In this document: positions 1 through 7,165 of the stretch, piece by piece
Position numbering within the stretch: position 1 is the stretch's first letter
How the letters are laid out: each line of letters starts with the position of its first letter
Assembly (NCBI RefSeq): GCF_014203595.1
Contig: NZ_JACHJK010000008.1
Coordinates: 62,001 to 126,000 of the forward strand
Reading direction: 5' to 3'
From: Streptomyces echinatus
Lineage (GTDB): Bacteria; Actinomycetota; Actinomycetes; Streptomycetales; Streptomycetaceae
Length of the DNA: 64,000 nt
Position numbers and translations under genes: made by a program
The notes under the pieces: generated by a model
Seen by the model: the letters and a program-made list of their open reading frames with translations, nothing else
Told to the model about the DNA's origin: nothing
The model's database searches: none

Positions 1-1149
1 TCCGCCGACTGGCCGGACCGCCACGCCGGTGGCGACGCGCGCGGCAAGCGTTCCTACTCCGGCACGCGGATCACGGAGGCCGGGGCCAACCGCTTCGTGT
101 ACGACGACGCCGGCCGGCTGATCCGCCGCTCGAAGACCCGGCTGTCGAAGAAGCGTGACGTGTGGGAGTACGCGTACGACGCCGAGGACCGGCTCACCGA
201 GGTCACGACCCCGGACGGCACGCTGTGGCGCTACCGGTACGACCCGCTCGGCCGGCGCATCGCCAAGGAGCGCATGGCGGCCGACGGCCAGGCGGTGGCC
301 GAGCGCACGCGCTTCGTCTGGGACGGGCCCGTGCTGGCGGAGCAGACGACGGAGATCCCCGGCGAGCTGTCCCACCACACCACGCTGAGCTGGGATTACG
401 AGGGCCTGACCCCTGTCGCCCAGACCGAACGGCTCACCGACGCGGCCACCCGGCGGGAGATCGACGCGCGGTTCTTCGCGATCGCGACCGACCTCATCGG
501 CACCCCGAGCGAGCTCATCGACGAGGACGGGCGCATCGCCTGGCAGAGCCGCACCACGCTGTGGGGCGTCACGACCTGGAACGCCGACGCGTCCGCGTAC
601 ACACCGCTGCGGTTCCCCGGCCAGTACTTCGACCCGGAGACCGGCCTTCACTACAACCATCACCGCTACTACGACCCGCAGACCGCCCGGTACACCACGC
701 CCGACCCGCTGGGGCTCGCACCCGCGCCCAACCCGACGGCGTACGTGCACAACCCGCACCGGTTCAGCGATCCGCTGGGCCTCGCGCCGTACGAGGACAA
801 CGGGGGGCTCGGTGAGCTCCACGAGGTCAACAAGCCCGACCCCGACGCCGACAAGCTGGCCGAGAAACTCGGCGGAGAGCCGCGCAGGAGGTTCGCGAAC
901 GACCCGGACGGACGTGAGTTCGACGCGATCAGCGACGAGTACGTGGCCCAGGCGAAGCCCGCGGACTTCACCCTGAACAAGAAGTTCCGCAAGCAGGCGC
1001 AAGCCACGTTCGAGGCGGCGATCCAGAGTGGGCGCACGCCGTACTTCCAGTTCGACGGACCGCCCGGGCCAGGCGTGATCGATAAGCTCCAGGAATACGG
1101 ACGCCGGTACGGCGTCGAGCCGGTGATCGACACGACTCCGCTGGAGTGA
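1..1149 (+). CDS. RHS-repeat polymorphic toxin, 3' part (5' end outside window)
   Basis: The frame is open from base 1, so only the last 382 residues are visible. They carry YD/RHS repeats (for example YDDAGRLIRR and YRYDPLGRRI), then the RHS core end (GLHYNHHRYYDPQTARYTTPDPLGL). A second DPLGLA at about residue 258 marks the usual junction to a variable toxin tail. RHS shells encapsulate a C-terminal toxin used against competitors. The roughly 120-residue tail contains FDAISDEYVAQAKP, a D...QxK pattern that could be the core of a restriction-endonuclease-fold nuclease. That nuclease reading is inference. An immunity-like gene starts four bases after the stop, which fits a toxin/immunity pair. 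Confidence 0.88.
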   Translation, partial: SADWPDRHAGGDARGKRSYSGTRITEAGANRFVYDDAGRLIRRSKTRLSKKRDVWEYAYDAEDRLTEVTTPDGTLWRYRYDPLGRRIAKERMAADGQAVAERTRFVWDGPVLAEQTTEIPGELSHHTTLSWDYEGLTPVAQTERLTDAATRREIDARFFAIATDLIGTPSELIDEDGRIAWQSRTTLWGVTTWNADASAYTPLRFPGQYFDPETGLHYNHHRYYDPQTARYTTPDPLGLAPAPNPTAYVHNPHRFSDPLGLAPYEDNGGLGELHEVNKPDPDADKLAEKLGGEPRRRFANDPDGREFDAISDEYVAQAKPADFTLNKKFRKQAQATFEAAIQSGRTPYFQFDGPPGPGVIDKLQEYGRRYGVEPVIDTTPLE

Positions 1150-1153
1150 GGGC

Positions 1154-1552
1154 ATGTACGAGTTCCATGGCTGGTTCGGTATCTCCGAGGACCCGTACGA
1201 CGACGACCCGCAGTCCCTGAGGGCGGGTGTCGAGGAGCTGCGTGCGCGGATCGACGCGGTCCAGTGGTCCTCCAGCTGCAAGGTCGTGCTCGACGTCTTC
1301 AACGGACTGGACGTCGTCACGGCCACCGGCCACACGAACCACATCGGCTACGAGGCCGGACAGTTGGACGAGCTGGTGGCGTACATCGCGCGCCGCTTCC
1401 CCGGCGCGTGGGGGCTGCTCTACGACCGCTCGGACGACGGTGACATCCCGAACGCCGACAACGCGTTCCGGGTACGCGTCATGCGCAGGGGATCCGTCGA
1501 GGAGCGCCTGGACCCGTTCCTGTCGCCGTGCGTTCCGGTGATCGAGGACTGA
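1154..1552 (+). CDS. Immunity protein, Imm7-like
   Basis: This small acidic soluble protein of 132 residues begins MYEFHGWFGISEDPYDDD and ends DPFLSPCVPVIED. The YEFHGW opening, the central GLLYDR segment and the DPFLSPC ending resemble the Imm7 family of immunity proteins known from polymorphic toxin loci; this is recalled, not searched. It presumably binds and blocks the toxin tail encoded directly upstream. The ATG is four bases after the RHS stop, so the two genes are likely co-transcribed and translationally coupled. It ends 20 bases from the convergent M14 peptidase gene. Confidence 0.8.
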   Translation: MYEFHGWFGISEDPYDDDPQSLRAGVEELRARIDAVQWSSSCKVVLDVFNGLDVVTATGHTNHIGYEAGQLDELVAYIARRFPGAWGLLYDRSDDGDIPNADNAFRVRVMRRGSVEERLDPFLSPCVPVIED

Positions 1553-1571
1553 TCACCGCTGCCGCCCCCGT

Positions 1572-2900
1572 TCACCGGACGATCCTCAGCGCGCTCTCGG
1601 CGGCCGCCACGACCGTGCGTGCCTGGTGTTCCACCTGGCTGCTCACGGGCACCCAGCGCAGCCCCAGGGCCCGCTCGAAGTCCGTGCACCACGCGGTGAA
1701 GAGTTCGTCCAGCTCGCGGTGGAGTCCGGGGGCGGCGGCGTCGTCCGACTGCTCCAGCAGCCGCAGCAGGAGCCCGGCCGCGCGCAGCGGTTGCCGGCGG
1801 GCCACCACGTCCAGGGCGCAGAGCTGGGCCGTCGACAGCCGCCGTGGATCGCCGTCCCCGGACGCCTCGGCCGCCTGCCGGGCGAGCGGTGTCCAGGACT
1901 CGGCGACCAGGTCGTAGAGCCCGTCGGCCATCCACTCCAGTACGCGTCTGCGCGGGCTGTCCCGGGCCGGCGGCAGGAAGCCGCGCGCCTTGTCGAGGAG
2001 GGCGGTCACCTGCCGCCCCCCGTCCCGTACCAGTCCGGCCAGGTCGCTCAGGACGCGAGCGGCGTCCGGGTGCGGGGACGGGTCGTCGGCCATGTCGGTG
2101 GCCCACAGGGGAACTTCGACGATCGCCGTGACCCCGCCGTACCGCAGCGGGGCGCACCAGGTCGACAACCCGATCTCCGCGGACCCGGCCGCCAGGCGGT
2201 CGGTGCTGTCCGGCGGTGGCAGGACGTGCACCCCGGGGCTGGGGTTCTCCCAGTACAGGGCGTCGAACGTGCCGTGCTGGACCGGGATGCCGATCTCGGC
2301 GGCGGACGCCTGGAAGGGGGCGGCGAGTCCGGGGAGGGCGCGGGTCAGCTGAACCCAGGTGCCGCCCGCCTCGACGTTGTGCAGGGAGCACTGGAGGAAC
2401 GGCCGCAGCTCGTCGATCACCCGGAACAGCGCCTGGCTCTCCGGGAGTTGCCGCGACTCGATCGGTGCCCACTCCGGCTGTTCCGCCGCGACCGGGCGGA
2501 AGGCGGTGCGGTAGTAGCTCTCCAGGGTGGGGCCGGAGCGGCCGTCCGGGGCGGCCCCGGCTGTCGCCTCCGCGAGTCCCTCGCTCAGCGCGGCGCCGTC
2601 CGGGTCGAGGCACAGGACGACGTCCCAGGTGACGAGGGAGGGGTCGGTGGCCGCGGACAGCCGGTCGCCGCGTGCCACTCGTTGCGCCAGGGCGATCCCG
2701 GTCGCGCCGCCGGCCGGCTCGTCGGGGTGCGGCCCGGCGACCACCAGCACATGGCGCGGCCCGTGGCCCACGGACAGCATCGAGATCGGACGGCCTGCAC
2801 GGGACGTGCCGATCCGGCGCAGGCGGCAGGTCCCGGGAAACCGGGAGACCAGCCGCCGCGCCGACTCGGCGACGTCCGCGACCGTGGGGTAGCGGTCCAT
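1572..2900 (-). CDS. M14-family zinc carboxypeptidase
   Basis: Counting from the ATG at 2900 (442 residues), H58 and E61 form the HPDE zinc motif (GPHPDEPAGG). H174 in CSLHNVEAGG is the third ligand, and E262 in VEVP fits the catalytic glutamate, so the M14 active site looks complete. No signal peptide is evident, which suggests a cytoplasmic enzyme. An alternative GTG start at 2933 would overlap the upstream peptide gene; the ATG leaves a 13-nt gap and is preferred. It lies directly downstream of a 25-codon peptide gene on the same strand and opposite an E1-like/M50 pair. A role in trimming that peptide is an inference from this context; other oligopeptides could be the substrate. Confidence 0.85.
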   Translation of the reverse strand: MDRYPTVADVAESARRLVSRFPGTCRLRRIGTSRAGRPISMLSVGHGPRHVLVVAGPHPDEPAGGATGIALAQRVARGDRLSAATDPSLVTWDVVLCLDPDGAALSEGLAEATAGAAPDGRSGPTLESYYRTAFRPVAAEQPEWAPIESRQLPESQALFRVIDELRPFLQCSLHNVEAGGTWVQLTRALPGLAAPFQASAAEIGIPVQHGTFDALYWENPSPGVHVLPPPDSTDRLAAGSAEIGLSTWCAPLRYGGVTAIVEVPLWATDMADDPSPHPDAARVLSDLAGLVRDGGRQVTALLDKARGFLPPARDSPRRRVLEWMADGLYDLVAESWTPLARQAAEASGDGDPRRLSTAQLCALDVVARRQPLRAAGLLLRLLEQSDDAAAPGLHRELDELFTAWCTDFERALGLRWVPVSSQVEHQARTVVAAAESALRIVR

Positions 2901-2913
2901 CGTGCGTGTCCGG

Positions 2914-2991
2914 TCAGGCGCCGCCGTTGCCACCGCTCTCGCCGGTGGTCTCCTTCTTGTCCAGCGGGCGGATCTCGATCTTGTTCGCCAT
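2914..2991 (-). CDS. Putative 25-residue precursor peptide with Gly-rich C-terminus
   Basis: The ATG at 2991 has a good ribosome site (GGAAGGA, about 6 nt upstream). The peptide starts MANKIEIRPLDKKETT and ends GGNGGA. The first part is charged and leader-like; the tail is Gly/Asn/Ser-rich with no Cys, Ser/Thr run or aromatic residue of the usual RiPP cores. The frame stays open upstream to 3156, but the strong ribosome site decides for the short form. The gene lies between an M14 peptidase (same strand, 13 nt downstream) and a divergent E1-like enzyme with an M50 protease. Small size, own promoter signals and neighbours suggest a substrate peptide. No family is recognised, and chance coding cannot be excluded. 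Confidence 0.6.
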   Translation of the reverse strand: MANKIEIRPLDKKETTGESGGNGGA

Positions 2992-3036
2992 GCCGTGTCC
3001 TTCCGGTGGGGCTGTGACGTGCACGGAGTCGAAGTG

Positions 3037-3074
3037 CTCTTGCAAGAGTTCGCTCACCGGGTCACTGTTGTCAA
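3037..3074 (-). promoter_or_regulatory. Promoter and palindrome in the divergent peptide/E1 region
   Basis: On the minus strand a perfect TTGACA (-35-like) reads from 3074 to 3069, and roughly 18 nt further comes AACTCT as a weak -10. A perfect 12-bp palindrome, CTCTTGCAAGAG, occupies 3037-3048, overlapping the expected -10/start region. That placement fits a repressor operator controlling the peptide-M14 transcript. Seen directly: the hexamer and the palindrome. Inferred: their function. Confidence 0.4.
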
Positions 3075-3121
3075 TGTCCTTTGCTGCCGATGGAGTTGGG
3101 GCTCGCGAGATTGGTGAGGCG

Positions 3122-4324
3122 ATGACGGTCCACGCGATGCGGCGGCCTCGGATCAAGCCGGAGCACCGGCCCTACCGGACGGCGGACGGTCACATACGGA
3201 TCGGGAGCGTCGTCTACGGCATCGGTGCCGAGGTCAAGGATCCCGACGGCTGGCTGTGGACGCTGGTCGAGGCCATGGACGGCACGCGCGGCGCCGCGGA
3301 CGTCGTCGCCGAGGTGTCCCGCCGTCACCCGGCACTGCGGCTGCCGGCCCCGGACATCGTCCAGGCGATGACGGACCTGACCACGGCCGGGTACGTGGAG
3401 GACGCCGGTGCCCCGCCGCCGGCGGAGCTGTCCGACCGGGAGCGCGAGCGGTACGGCAGGGGCATGACGCTGGCGCGGTGGATGGATCTCCAGCCGCGTC
3501 AGAGCCCCTGGGAGCCGCAGTTGCGGCTGCGTCGCGCCCGGGTCCTGCTGATCGGCGTCGGCGGTACCGGCGGAGCCGCCGCCCGGGACCTGGTGGCCTC
3601 CGGGGTGGGGCGACTGCACTGCGTCGAACCGGATGTCGTCGAGCTGTCCAACCTCAACCGGCAGACCCTCTTCCGCGAGCGGGACATCGGTACGCCCAAG
3701 ATCGACGCGGCGCTGACGGCGCTGCGCTCCCTGAACTCGGACGTGACGGTGACCGGCGAGCGCCGCGAGGTACGCGGGCCGGCGGACCTGGAGGACCTGC
3801 TGACCGGCGGCCCCGGCGGTTCCGATGTTCCCGGTGGCTCCGGCGACGGGCCGGGGTACGACGTCCTGCTGCTGGCCGCCGACCGCCCCGCGGTGATCCG
3901 CAGATGGGCCAACCAGGTCTGTCTGGCCTCCGGCACCTCGTGGGCCGAAGCCGGATACCGCGGCCCGCTGGTGAGCGTCGGGGTCTTCACGCCCGGCCGG
4001 GGCGCGTGCTGGGAGTGCCTGCGCAGCGCCGAGATCGAGCGGCGCGACCTGCGGCTGGCGCCCGGCCAGGACGAGGACGTCGCCTCGCCCCGCATGCCGT
4101 GGAACCCGGTCAACGCCGTGACCGCCGGTCTGTCGGGCGGTCTGCTGGCCCATGCCGCGCTCATGCTGCTGTGCGGCATCCCGCCGGTCGAACCGGGATG
4201 CCGGTTCGGCCTCAACCTCATGGTTCCCGGCGACACGATCATGCAGCGCTCGGAGCGACGCCCCGACTGCCCCGCCTGCCGGGCGGAACCGGCGGTGAAC
4301 CCCGGGTCCGGGGACCTCCCGTGA
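3122..4324 (+). CDS. E1/ThiF-family adenylating enzyme with N-terminal leader-binding-like domain
   Basis: The protein has 400 residues. Residues 1-100 look like a small winged-helix/PqqD-like domain (a RiPP recognition element is a guess). Residues 137-390 are an E1/ThiF fold with the nucleotide loop GVGGTGG (145-151), an acidic residue at 171 and the SNLNRQ signature (176-181). Two CxxC pairs (CWEC near 297, CPAC near 382) fit the MoeB-type structural zinc site. Such enzymes adenylate the C-terminal carboxylate of a small protein or peptide. ATG 3122 follows GGTGAGG very closely; ATG 3137 or 3074 are alternatives. The stop overlaps the M50 gene by four bases, so the two are coupled. The likely partner is the divergent Gly-tailed peptide. 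Confidence 0.82.
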   Translation: MTVHAMRRPRIKPEHRPYRTADGHIRIGSVVYGIGAEVKDPDGWLWTLVEAMDGTRGAADVVAEVSRRHPALRLPAPDIVQAMTDLTTAGYVEDAGAPPPAELSDRERERYGRGMTLARWMDLQPRQSPWEPQLRLRRARVLLIGVGGTGGAAARDLVASGVGRLHCVEPDVVELSNLNRQTLFRERDIGTPKIDAALTALRSLNSDVTVTGERREVRGPADLEDLLTGGPGGSDVPGGSGDGPGYDVLLLAADRPAVIRRWANQVCLASGTSWAEAGYRGPLVSVGVFTPGRGACWECLRSAEIERRDLRLAPGQDEDVASPRMPWNPVNAVTAGLSGGLLAHAALMLLCGIPPVEPGCRFGLNLMVPGDTIMQRSERRPDCPACRAEPAVNPGSGDLP

Positions 4325-5586
4325 CGGATGTCGCGGCCGAGGACGCTCCCCGGATCGAGCCGTCGGCCCGCGTCCTGCTGCACGACCTGGCGGTGCGGCG
4401 GGACCGGGACGAGTGGATCGTGGGCCGCATGGCCACCCGGACCTTCGTCGCGCTGCCGGCGGCCGGCGCACGCGCGCTGGAACTCCTGGGCGACGGGCGG
4501 AGCGTGGCCCGCACGGCGGAGACGCTGCGTGCCGAGACCGGTGAGGAGTTCGAGATCACGGACTTCGTCAGGGACCTGGCCGCTCTGGGGTTCGTGGCGC
4601 GGATCGCGGACCGCCCGCTCCCGGACGCCGAGCCGCCCCGCGCGTCACTGCCGTGGCTGCGCCCCCGCCATGTCCGGTTCGCCCTGCACCCGGCGCCCGC
4701 GGTGCTCGCCGGAGTGCTGCTGGCGGCCGCCGTCGCCGTCCTCGTCCGCCGTCCCGACCTGCTCCCGGGCTATCGCGACCTGCTGTGGAGCCCGCACGGC
4801 AGCCTGGTCCTGTTCAGCGGGGCGGCGGCCGGGTGGGCGCTGTTGCTGGCGCACGAGCTGGCGCACCTGGTCACCGCCCGCGCCGCGGGCGTGCCGGGGA
4901 GGATGCGGCTGGGCACCCGGCTGCAGTTCCTCGTCATGCAGACCGACATCAGCGGCATCGAGCTCGCGCCCCGCCGCCACCGGATGACGGCCTACCTGGC
5001 CGGCATCGCCCTCAACCTGTCCGTCGCATCGGCCCTGGTCCTGATCCTCGCCGTGACGGACACCGGTACGACGGCCCACCGGCTGCTGGCCGCGGCCCTG
5101 CTGCTGGCCCTGATGCCGCTGCCCTTCCAGTGCATGGTGTTCACCCGTACGGACCTGTACTTCGTCCTCCAGGACGTCACCGGCTGCCGGAACCTGTACG
5201 GCGACGGTCTCGCCTACGCCCGGTACGTGTCCCGGCGGGTGACGCGACGGCTGCGGCCCGGCCGGAGCACCGAAGCCGGTGACCGGAGCGCCGAAGCCGG
5301 TGATCCGAGCGTCCCGCTGCCCCCGCACGAGCGCCGGGCCGTTCGCCTCTACAGCGTGGTCCTCGTGGCCGGCACGGCGGCCTGCCTGGCGTTCATGGCC
5401 GCCGTCACCCTTCCCGTCGACGTCGCCCTGCTGGTCCGCGCGGTACGGGGACTGGGGCCGGGCCACAGCCTCGCGGACACCGCCGACTCGGCCGCGGTGC
5501 TGGTCACCCTGGGCGGGATCAACGTCCTGTGGCTGGTCACCAAGTGGCGTGACCGCCGCTCGCGATCCGGTCCGTCGAGTCCGTAG
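4321..5586 (+). CDS. M50-like membrane zinc metallopeptidase with PqqD-like N-terminus
   Basis: This membrane protein of 421 residues starts at GTG in a GTGA overlap with the E1 gene. Residues 15-100 form a soluble PqqD-like domain (FVALPAAGARALELL to FVRDLAALGFVARI). Then follow several membrane helices with the zinc motif HELAH (H178, E179, H182) and a distal acidic motif in RTDLYFVLQD, as in site-2-protease-type enzymes. Relatives in peptide-modification loci are often labelled peptide zinc metalloprotease. It may process or export the modified peptide across the membrane. The active-site residues are present, so a working protease is plausible; the substrate is unknown. Confidence 0.8.
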   Translation: MTDVAAEDAPRIEPSARVLLHDLAVRRDRDEWIVGRMATRTFVALPAAGARALELLGDGRSVARTAETLRAETGEEFEITDFVRDLAALGFVARIADRPLPDAEPPRASLPWLRPRHVRFALHPAPAVLAGVLLAAAVAVLVRRPDLLPGYRDLLWSPHGSLVLFSGAAAGWALLLAHELAHLVTARAAGVPGRMRLGTRLQFLVMQTDISGIELAPRRHRMTAYLAGIALNLSVASALVLILAVTDTGTTAHRLLAAALLLALMPLPFQCMVFTRTDLYFVLQDVTGCRNLYGDGLAYARYVSRRVTRRLRPGRSTEAGDRSAEAGDPSVPLPPHERRAVRLYSVVLVAGTAACLAFMAAVTLPVDVALLVRAVRGLGPGHSLADTADSAAVLVTLGGINVLWLVTKWRDRRSRSGPSSP

Positions 5587-5688
5587 CCGTGGCAGGGGCC
5601 GTGATCAGCCCGCCCGGCCCCTTCCCGAGCGGTCGAGCCGCGGCCCGTAGAGTGGCCGCGTTCTTGATCGCGAAGGCGGGGGTACGGG

Positions 5689-7086
5689 GTGTTCGGCAGC
5701 CGGAAGCGGGCGGTTCGGGAGGAACAGCTCAGGTGGGAGCGGCAGTTGACCGAACGCTATGTCGTCGGCGAACTTGACGCTCACGCCGAGGAGCTGCCGG
5801 ACATACCGGTTCCCGAGCCCGGCACCTGGCAGGCGCCCGGCGAGCTCGAACAGCACCTGTACGAGCTGCTGACCCGCCATGCCACGACCGAGTGGGCGAA
5901 CGCGGAGGCCGAGGAGGAGGCCCGGGAGGACCTGACCCTGGCCTACCTGGAGGCACTCGCCGGTGAGGTCGTGTACGTGCCGTTCCACCGCGAGGAGACC
6001 GCGCCCGAACCCGGCGGGCGCACCTTCCAGGTCCACGACACCCACGTCGGGCGACTCGTCGCCGTCTACACCCGCGGACTGCTGCCCCGGCCGCACCCGC
6101 ACCGGGTCTTCGAGTCGTACACCCTGCGCGACCTGGCCGACCACCTGCCCGCCGACGTCGTGGGCATCGCCGTCAACAACCGGACCCCGTGCCCGATGCT
6201 CATGTCGGCCGACTCGGAGGAGCGCCGGGTGTGGCGCGCGCTGCACCGGGAGCACTGGGAGCCGGACGGCCGCGCCGACCGGGTCGTCACCCGGCGGACC
6301 GGCGCACCGCCCCTCGGCCGGCTCCTGCACGGTCTGGCCCTCGGCGCCCAGATGTGCTTCGTCAACGGCGAGGCCTGGAACAACCCGGACTACCACGGCC
6401 TCGGGCTGTCCATGGAGCACCGGCGGCTCGCCGAGTGGTGGGGCGTCACCGGCCGGGCGGAGTGGCAGGAGACCCAGCGGCGGCTCCTCGCCCGCGAGGT
6501 CACGCCGTGGTACTGGGAGTTCGCCCTCGACGCGCGGAACGCCCTCGCCCACCGGTACGCGGACGGCCGGCCGCAGGCCGTCGACGCCACCGCGTGGCGC
6601 GAGTACGTGGAGGTGACGCTGCGCGAGCGGGCCGCCGAGGTGCCGGAGCAGATCGGTGCGGACTGGGAGGAGTTCGTCGCCCATGTGCTCGGCCTGGCCG
6701 GCAAGGTGCTGCGCTACGAGGCCAGGTTCCGTGCCGACGGCCTGCTCACCGGGGACGCCGTGGTGCGTTCGGTCGCCGCCTGGGACCTCGGCCGCGCGTC
6801 GATGATGGCCCGCTGGGGCTACGGCGCCCGCTTCGCCACCCGCGCGGAGATGCGTGAGGCCGTCCTGGAGGCGAGCGGCAGCGCACGGTCCGCGCACACC
6901 TCGTGGCAGGACTTCTCCGCCGGCTACGCCCTGGGCCGGTGCCTGCACTTCGACGAGGAGCGGTTCGGCGACTGGTACCAGGAGATGCTCACGGCCCACC
7001 GGGCCCTGACCACCCACCCGGACAGCCCCTGGAACACCGTCCCCTTCCACCTGCCGGCGGAGGAGACGGGGCGGCCGGGGGCTTAG
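5689..7086 (+). CDS. SseB / DUF1266 domain protein
   Basis: The protein has 465 residues and is cytoplasmic, with no membrane segment. The N-terminal third (LEQHLYELLTRHATTEWA and YVPFHRE onward) resembles the SseB-like domain. The C-terminal part from about residue 230 has the DUF1266 pattern WDLGRASMMARWGYG with a conserved ending around HFDEERFGDWY and SPWNTVPF. The function of DUF1266 proteins is not known. In Streptomyces this SseB+DUF1266 fusion is common as a single gene. GTG 5689 is chosen because upstream sequence has no better start and GGGGGTACGG precedes it. It is monocistronic and ends convergently with the serpin gene. Confidence 0.8.
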   Translation: MFGSRKRAVREEQLRWERQLTERYVVGELDAHAEELPDIPVPEPGTWQAPGELEQHLYELLTRHATTEWANAEAEEEAREDLTLAYLEALAGEVVYVPFHREETAPEPGGRTFQVHDTHVGRLVAVYTRGLLPRPHPHRVFESYTLRDLADHLPADVVGIAVNNRTPCPMLMSADSEERRVWRALHREHWEPDGRADRVVTRRTGAPPLGRLLHGLALGAQMCFVNGEAWNNPDYHGLGLSMEHRRLAEWWGVTGRAEWQETQRRLLAREVTPWYWEFALDARNALAHRYADGRPQAVDATAWREYVEVTLRERAAEVPEQIGADWEEFVAHVLGLAGKVLRYEARFRADGLLTGDAVVRSVAAWDLGRASMMARWGYGARFATRAEMREAVLEASGSARSAHTSWQDFSAGYALGRCLHFDEERFGDWYQEMLTAHRALTTHPDSPWNTVPFHLPAEETGRPGA

Positions 7087-7097
7087 GGCCTGTCGTT

Positions 7098-7119
7098 CGG
7101 ATCATGCCAGGCTGATCCG
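7098..7119. terminator. Hairpin between convergent genes
   Basis: CGGATCA (7098-7104) and TGATCCG (7113-7119) form a 7-bp stem with an 8-nt loop in the gap between two convergent genes, so it may serve both as a terminator. The sequence leading into it (CTGTCGTTCGGATCA) resembles the arm of the inverted-repeat element at 60191-60358, so it may be a decayed end of a related element. Confidence 0.45.
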
Positions 7120-7165
7120 GCGAAAGACCCTGGACGTCCCCGCTGGCCGGCCCCCTCCCGCCGGG

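Noticed and set aside
2672..3121. N-terminal extension of the E1-like gene by 150 codons
   Set aside because: The extension is antisense to the M14 gene and to the peptide gene and is Arg/Pro-rich without domain character; the E1 protein begins normally at 3122.
3071..4471. A 466-codon minus-strand frame across the E1 gene
   Set aside because: Composition is that of a reverse-strand shadow (Arg/Gln/Ala-rich, no motif) and the E1 motifs on the plus strand are unmistakable.
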